Below, one piece after another: positions 59,542 to 64,000 of a stretch of 64,000 nt of DNA; within the stretch, counting starts at the first letter, position 1, and every line of letters begins with the position of its first letter. A program made the position numbers and the translations under genes. The DNA comes from CAISIP01 sp965278985. GTDB lineage: Bacteria > Pseudomonadota > Gammaproteobacteria > Burkholderiales > Burkholderiaceae_C. A model generated the notes under the pieces. The model worked only from the letters and a program-made list of their open reading frames with translations. It was not told the origin of the DNA and did not search any database. The stretch is from assembly GCA_965278985.1 (NCBI GenBank), contig OZ257131.1, positions 1,860,001 to 1,924,000 on the forward strand, written 5' to 3'.

Positions 59542-59793
59542 TCACCCGCCCGTGACTGGCGGAAAAAACGCCACCTCGGCGCCCTCCAGCAGCTGTTCGC
59601 TCTCCTGCACCATCCGCTGGTTCAGCGCCACCCGCACGGCACGGCCGCGCGCGAGCGCTGAGGCATAGGGCTCTCCGCGCGCGATCAGTTCGTCGCGCAA
59701 CTCCGCCACCGTGGACGCCGCGCTGTCGCAGGCCTCGGTATCGCGCCCGATGGCCTCGCGCACGGAGGCAAAGTATTTCAATCGCAGTTGCAT
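59542..59793 (-). CDS. moaD: Molybdopterin synthase sulfur-carrier subunit MoaD
   Basis: An 83-residue ubiquitin-fold protein that ends in the essential diglycine (PPVTGG), which is adenylated and thiocarboxylated to carry sulfur to MoaE. The start MQLRLKYFASVREAIG is typical. The ATG at 59793 is chosen; the open frame extends 6 codons further without support. It follows moeA with a 10-base gap. Its usual partner moaE is not next to it but at 35744. Confidence 0.94.
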   Translation of the reverse strand: MQLRLKYFASVREAIGRDTEACDSAASTVAELRDELIARGEPYASALARGRAVRVALNQRMVQESEQLLEGAEVAFFPPVTGG

Positions 59794-59803
59794 GGTGTCG
59801 CCT

Positions 59804-61042
59804 TCAACCAATCAGGTTGTCCATCGCGATGAAGGACACCATGTCACCGGGCGCTATCGTGGCACCGGCCGGGTTGTCCACCAGGCCATCACACCAGACC
59901 GTGGAGGTCAACACGCCCGAGCTCTGGTTGCCGAACAGCTCCAACCCGCCCTGCGCATTGAAGCGCGCGCGCAGGAACTCGCGGCGCTTGTCCGCCTTGG
60001 GCCAGCTGAAATCGGCGCGCACCGACAACACGCGTGGCGCCACGTCGGCCACACCCTGCAGGCGCAGCAGGAAGGGGCGCACCAGCATCTGGAAGGTGAC
60101 CAGGCTGGACACCGGGTTGCCGGGCAATCCGATGAAATGCGCCGCGCCTATGCGTCCATAGGCGAAGGGTTTGCCCGGCTTCATCGCGATCTGCCAGAGG
60201 TCCAGCGAGCCCAGTGCCTGCACGGCAGGCTTCACATGGTCTTCCTCGCCCACCGATACCCCGCCGCTGGTCAGCACCAGGTCATGGTCTCGCGCGGCCG
60301 TCTGCAGCGCCTCCACCGTGGCAGCACGCTGGTCCGGCACCACACCCAGGTCGGTGATGCTGCAGCCCAGGCGCAGCAGCAATGCACGCAAGAAGAAGCG
60401 GTTGGAGTTGTAGATGGCGCCAGGCCGCATGTCCTGCGGGGCGATGGCGCCCGGCATCACAAGTTCGTCGCCCGTGGAGAACAACGCCACGCGCGGGCGC
60501 CGCGCGACCTGCAGATGGGCACGCCCCACACCGGCCGCCAGGCCCGCTGCGGCCGGGCCCAGGCGCTGGCCGCGCGTGAGCACCACGGCACCCCGCGTGA
60601 CATCCTCGCCGGAGCGGCGGATCCACTGCGCATCCGCCGGCACAGCGTTGACGCGCACCATGGAGCCTTCCGGCCCTTCGAAGGCCTCGCAATCCTCCTG
60701 CATCACCACGGCATCCGCCTCGGGCGGGATCGGTGCGCCGGTGAAGATGCGCGCCGCCGTGCCCGCCGCGAGAGTCTCGCCGCTGCTGCCCGCGGCGATA
60801 CGCTGCGCCACCCGCAGCACCGCACCGGGCTGCGCCACATCGGCACGGCGCACGGCGTAGCCGTCCATCGCGCTGTTGTCCTGCGGCGGCACCTGCAGCG
60901 GAGAGACCACGTCCTCGGCCAACACGCGTCCATCGGCTTCGAATGTGGACACCGCTTCGGGGCCTTCCAGCACCGCTGCCTGCAGCAGCAGGGCCGCCAG
61001 CGCATCGTCGAGGGACCGGAGGGCGGGACGGGGCGAGGACAT
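59804..61042 (-). CDS. moeA: Molybdopterin molybdenumtransferase MoeA
   Basis: A 412-residue enzyme that inserts molybdenum into adenylylated molybdopterin. The conserved NSAMDGYAVRRAD, RIFTGAPIPPEADAVVMQED, VALFSTGDELV, YNSN, LVLTSGGVSVGEEDHVK and GLPGNPVSSLVTF blocks are all visible in order. AGGAG lies before the ATG at 61042. It sits 80 bases after thrC in the same direction and just before moaD, so it may be transcribed with hom-thrC. Confidence 0.95.
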   Translation of the reverse strand: MSSPRPALRSLDDALAALLLQAAVLEGPEAVSTFEADGRVLAEDVVSPLQVPPQDNSAMDGYAVRRADVAQPGAVLRVAQRIAAGSSGETLAAGTAARIFTGAPIPPEADAVVMQEDCEAFEGPEGSMVRVNAVPADAQWIRRSGEDVTRGAVVLTRGQRLGPAAAGLAAGVGRAHLQVARRPRVALFSTGDELVMPGAIAPQDMRPGAIYNSNRFFLRALLLRLGCSITDLGVVPDQRAATVEALQTAARDHDLVLTSGGVSVGEEDHVKPAVQALGSLDLWQIAMKPGKPFAYGRIGAAHFIGLPGNPVSSLVTFQMLVRPFLLRLQGVADVAPRVLSVRADFSWPKADKRREFLRARFNAQGGLELFGNQSSGVLTSTVWCDGLVDNPAGATIAPGDMVSFIAMDNLIG

Positions 61043-61122
61043 GGCGGTCTCCTGGTGGACGGGCGGGCGGGAACGGGCGTAGGCAGTGTGCCGCCTCGGG
61101 GCCTGGGGCTCCGGCGACAGCG

Positions 61123-62535
61123 CTAGACGTGGTCGCGGATGTAGGCCTTCACCGTCTCCACATCGGCCGGCAACACCTCCACGCGGCGGGGCAGCGATTC
61201 GAGGTGGGCGAACTGGGGCGGGCACTCGGGCGCACGCCCCAGGGCCTCGGTGATGGTGGCGGCGAACTTGATGGGCAGCGCGGTCTCCAGCACCACCATC
61301 GGATACGCGGGATGCAGGTGTTCGCGCGCCACCTTCAGGCCATCGGCCGTGTGGGTGTCGATGACCGTGGCGAAGCGCGCATCCGTATCGCGGATCGTCG
61401 CCAGGCGGTCCGCATGCGTACTGCGGCCGCTAACGAAGCCGTAGCGGGTCGCGGCCTGTGCGAAGCACGGGTCGGCGGACAGGTCGAAACGGCCCTCCTT
61501 CGCCACCTGGCGGCCGAACAGGCCGGCCGTGCGCACCGGGTCACGCCCTAGCAGGTCGAACACGAAGCGCTCGAAGTTCGAGGCCTTGGAGATGTCCATC
61601 GACGGGCTGGAGGTCTCGTGCGTGTCGGCCGCGCCGCGCACGCGGTACACGCCGGTGCGGAAGAACTCGTCGAGCACATCGTTCTCGTTGGTGGCCACCA
61701 CGAGTTTGTCGATGGGCAGGCCCATCATGCGCGCCACATGGCCGGCGCAGACGTTGCCGAAGTTGCCGGACGGCACGGTGAAGCGTACCTTGTCCGTATT
61801 CTTCGACGTCGCCTGGAAATACCCGGCGAAGTAATAGACCACCTGGGCCAGCAGGCGCGCCCAGTTGATCGAGTTGACCGTGCCGATGCGGAATTCGCGC
61901 TTGAACGCCAGGTCGTTCGACACCGCCTTGACGATGTCCTGGCAGTCGTCGAACACGCCCTCGATGGCGAGGTTGTGGATGTTCGGCTCCATCAGGCTGA
62001 ACATCTGTGCCTGCTGGAAGGCACTCATGCGGCCGTTCGGGCTGGTCATGAAGACATTCACGCCCTGCTTGCCACGCATCGCGTATTCGGCCGCGCTGCC
62101 GGTGTCGCCGCTGGTGGCGCCCAGGATGTTCAGCGTCTCGCCGCGGCGGCCCAGTTCGTACTCGAACAGGTTGCCGAGCAGTTGCATGGCCATGTCCTTG
62201 AAGGCCAGCGTGGGACCGTTGGACAGGGCTTCGAGGTAGACGCGGTCTTCGAGTTCGCGCAGGGGCACGATGTCGCGCGTGCCGAAGACTTCTTCGGTGT
62301 ACGTCTTCGCGCACAGCGCTCGAAGGTCGGCCGCCGGGATGTCGTCGATGTACAGCGAGAGGACCTCGAAGGCCAAGTCGGCGTACGGAAGCGTACGCCA
62401 GCGCGTCAGCGTGGCATCTTCGACCTGCGGATAGCTTTCCGGCAGGTACAGGCCACCGTCTGGCGCCAGGCCTTCGAGCAGGATGTCGCAGAAATGCTGG
62501 CCGCTGGCATGGCCACGGGTCGATACGTAGCGCAT
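61123..62535 (-). CDS. thrC: Threonine synthase
   Basis: A 470-residue PLP enzyme that converts O-phosphohomoserine to threonine. The PLP lysine is K113 in GPTLAFKDMAMQL. The opening RYVSTRGH and the phosphate-binding GATSGDTGSAAEYAM are diagnostic, as is VPSGNFGNVCAGH. The length fits the longer proteobacterial form. The ATG overlaps the hom stop by one base, giving a coupled hom-thrC unit. Confidence 0.96.
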   Translation of the reverse strand: MRYVSTRGHASGQHFCDILLEGLAPDGGLYLPESYPQVEDATLTRWRTLPYADLAFEVLSLYIDDIPAADLRALCAKTYTEEVFGTRDIVPLRELEDRVYLEALSNGPTLAFKDMAMQLLGNLFEYELGRRGETLNILGATSGDTGSAAEYAMRGKQGVNVFMTSPNGRMSAFQQAQMFSLMEPNIHNLAIEGVFDDCQDIVKAVSNDLAFKREFRIGTVNSINWARLLAQVVYYFAGYFQATSKNTDKVRFTVPSGNFGNVCAGHVARMMGLPIDKLVVATNENDVLDEFFRTGVYRVRGAADTHETSSPSMDISKASNFERFVFDLLGRDPVRTAGLFGRQVAKEGRFDLSADPCFAQAATRYGFVSGRSTHADRLATIRDTDARFATVIDTHTADGLKVAREHLHPAYPMVVLETALPIKFAATITEALGRAPECPPQFAHLESLPRRVEVLPADVETVKAYIRDHV

Positions 62536-63857
62536 CAGGCCAGCTCCTCCTTGCGGATGCGCGTGATGGGCGCCAGCACCGTGGGCAGGGCCTGCATGCG
62601 GTCCAGGGCCTTCTGCATGTCCGCCTCCACGCAGTTGTGCGTGAGGATGATCAAGTCGGTCTGGGTGGAACCCTCGCCGCCCACCTCATCCGCCTCGCGC
62701 TGCAGCACGGCGTCGATGCTGATGCCGGCCTCGGCCAGCAGGCCCGTGACACGTGCCAGCACACCGGCCTGGTCGGCCACGCGCAGGCGCAGGTAGTAAC
62801 TCGTCACCACCTCGCCGATGGGCAACACGCGCAGATCGCTCATGGCATCGGGCTGGAAGGCCAGGTGCGGCACGCGGTGTTCGGGGTCGGCCGTGTGCAG
62901 GCGCGTGATGTCCACCAGGTCCGCGATCACGGCGCTGGCTGTGGGCTCGCTGCCTGCCCCCTTGCCGTAGTAGAGCGTCGTGCCGACCGCATCACCCTGC
63001 ACCACCACCGCGTTCATGGCGCCTTCGACATTCGCGATCAACCGCTTGGCAGGCACCAGGCTGGGATGCACGCGCAGCTCAATGCCCTTGGGCGTGCGCT
63101 TGGTGATGCCCAGCAGCTTGATGCGGTAGCCCAGTTGCTCGGCATAACGGATGTCCTGCGCCGACAGCTTGGTGATGCCTTCCACATAGGCCTTGTCGAA
63201 CTGCACCGGGATGCCGAAGGCGATGGCCGACATCAGCGTGACCTTGTGCGCGGCGTCCACGCCTTCGATGTCGAAGGTGGGGTCGGCTTCGGCATACCCC
63301 AGGCGCTGCGCTTCCTTCAGGACCACGTCGAAGTCCAGGCCCTTCTCGCGCATCTCCGACAGGATGAAGTTGGTGGTGCCGTTGATGATGCCGGCGATCC
63401 ACTGGATGCTGTTGGCCGTGAGGCCTTCGCGCAGCGCCTTGATGATGGGGATGCCGCCGGCCACTGCCGCCTCGAAAGCCACGATCACGCCCTTGGCCTG
63501 CGCGGCGGCGAAGATCTCGGTGCCATGCACAGCCAGCAGCGCCTTGTTGGCCGTTACCACGTGCTTGCCGGCCGCTATGGCTTCCATCACCAGTTGTCGC
63601 GCGATGCCGTAGCCGCCGATCAGTTCGATGACGATGTCGATATCCGGGTCGTTGACCACGGCACGCGCGTCGTTGACCACGCGCACATCCGGGCCCACCA
63701 GCGACTGCGCGCGCGCCACATCCAGGTCGGCCACCATGGTGATCTCGATGCCGCGGCCGGCGCGCCGGCGAATCTCCGCCTGGTTGCGCCGCAGGACGCC
63801 GAATGTGCCACTACCGACCGTGCCGATGCCCAGGAGGCCTACGCGAATTGGATTCAT
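62535..63857 (-). CDS. hom: Homoserine dehydrogenase
   Basis: A 440-residue enzyme that reduces aspartate semialdehyde to homoserine. NAD(P)-binding GLLGIGTVGSG is at residues 7-17; AANKALLA and GIINGTTNFILSEM mark the catalytic region. The C-terminal about 90 residues are an ACT domain (YYLRLRVADQAGVLARV), which gives threonine feedback inhibition in this class. I chose MNPIRVG (63857) as start; another ATG two codons upstream is equally open. It overlaps thrC and follows an aminotransferase gene, the normal Burkholderiales order. Confidence 0.95.
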   Translation of the reverse strand: MNPIRVGLLGIGTVGSGTFGVLRRNQAEIRRRAGRGIEITMVADLDVARAQSLVGPDVRVVNDARAVVNDPDIDIVIELIGGYGIARQLVMEAIAAGKHVVTANKALLAVHGTEIFAAAQAKGVIVAFEAAVAGGIPIIKALREGLTANSIQWIAGIINGTTNFILSEMREKGLDFDVVLKEAQRLGYAEADPTFDIEGVDAAHKVTLMSAIAFGIPVQFDKAYVEGITKLSAQDIRYAEQLGYRIKLLGITKRTPKGIELRVHPSLVPAKRLIANVEGAMNAVVVQGDAVGTTLYYGKGAGSEPTASAVIADLVDITRLHTADPEHRVPHLAFQPDAMSDLRVLPIGEVVTSYYLRLRVADQAGVLARVTGLLAEAGISIDAVLQREADEVGGEGSTQTDLIILTHNCVEADMQKALDRMQALPTVLAPITRIRKEELA

Positions 63858-63898
63858 CACCATCTAACTTGAGTTGAGTCTTGCCCGGCCACGCGCCA

Positions 63899-64000
63899 TC
63901 AGGCCCGCGCGGCCACCAGTTTCACGGCGCCCTTGGCGGAGGCGCCGTCGTTGTGCCGCTTGCGGTAGTGCTCGAGGAAACGCGCGATGCGGCCGATGGC
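63899..64000 (-). CDS. PLP-dependent aminotransferase, C-terminal end (AlaA/AlaC-like, partial)
   Basis: Only the last 33 codons are in the window, reading AIGRIARFLEHYRKRH... to VAARA and stop. The RIARFLEHYR segment resembles the C-terminal helix of alanine/aspartate-type aminotransferases, and such a gene normally precedes hom in Burkholderiales. The identification leans on gene order; the fragment alone is too short for certainty. The gap to hom is 41 bases. Confidence 0.6.
   Translation of the reverse strand, partial: AIGRIARFLEHYRKRHNDGASAKGAVKLVAARA

Noticed and set aside
52516..59561. A 9-base direct repeat (TGACTGGCG) near both ends of the SMC island (52516-52524 and 59553-59561) as attachment sites
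   Set aside because: Nine bases are too few to be significant over 7 kb, one copy lies in the coding end of moaD, and there is no integrase or tRNA.

Overview
The window looks like a high-GC chromosome segment of a beta-proteobacterium of the order Burkholderiales, most likely the family Comamonadaceae. This is an inference from several features: the alanine aminotransferase–hom–thrC–moeA–moaD gene order at the right end, Bug/TctC-type binding proteins, paired Rieske oxygenases, LIV-type ABC operons for aromatics, and strong G/C third-position bias. I see no rRNA, tRNA, CRISPR array or insertion sequence.

Layout. 1-5.7 kb: end of a dipeptide ABC importer (dppD/dppF type), an M81 (MlrC-like) metallopeptidase, a DUF1177 protein, and a fosmidomycin-resistance-like MFS carrier divergent from an AraC-type regulator. 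5.7-12.8 kb: a small membrane protein, a PEP-CTERM exported protein, clpB with a well-matched heat-shock (sigma-32) promoter, a large lipoprotein and an unknown protein. 12.8-19.9 kb: an uncharacterised catabolic module with two Rieske oxygenase alpha subunits, a PYROXD2-like FAD oxidoreductase, an APC permease, a tandem UspA protein and an XRE-cupin regulator. 19.9-32.8 kb: an aromatic uptake and demethylation locus. Its minus-strand genes run GntR, two paralogous binding proteins, livHMGF, a flavin monooxygenase and a Bug protein. Divergent from them are vanA, vanB and a MetE-core methyltransferase. 32.8-37.9 kb: a hybrid PAS histidine kinase, a RIO kinase, moaE, a DUF1428 protein and a dapA-like gene preceded by a short lysine-codon-containing leader ORF with mutually exclusive hairpins.

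38.0-52.2 kb is one long plus-strand operon for alpha-glucan/trehalose interconversion: glgB, glgE, a treS-maltokinase fusion, a membrane-channel-like gene, treZ, treY and a six-hairpin glycosidase. TreS, maltokinase, GlgE and GlgB would convert trehalose to branched glucan. TreY and TreZ would convert glucan back to trehalose, giving a complete cycle that could set osmolyte against carbon store.

52.2-59.5 kb has visibly lower GC and looks horizontally acquired: an orphan VapB-type antitoxin and a four-gene, tightly overlapping SMC cassette. The cassette holds a MukB/JetC-like ATPase, a MukE-like winged-helix protein, a MukF/kleisin-like protein and a TOPRIM protein. This is the composition of a Wadjet/MksBEFG plasmid-defence system, but in the order C-B-A-D and with a short TOPRIM subunit. 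I regard it as the most interesting system here. 59.5-64 kb returns to housekeeping genes on the minus strand: moaD, moeA, thrC, hom and an aminotransferase end. moaE lies 23 kb away on the same strand, which suggests that the glucan/trehalose and defence blocks were inserted between moaD and moaE.
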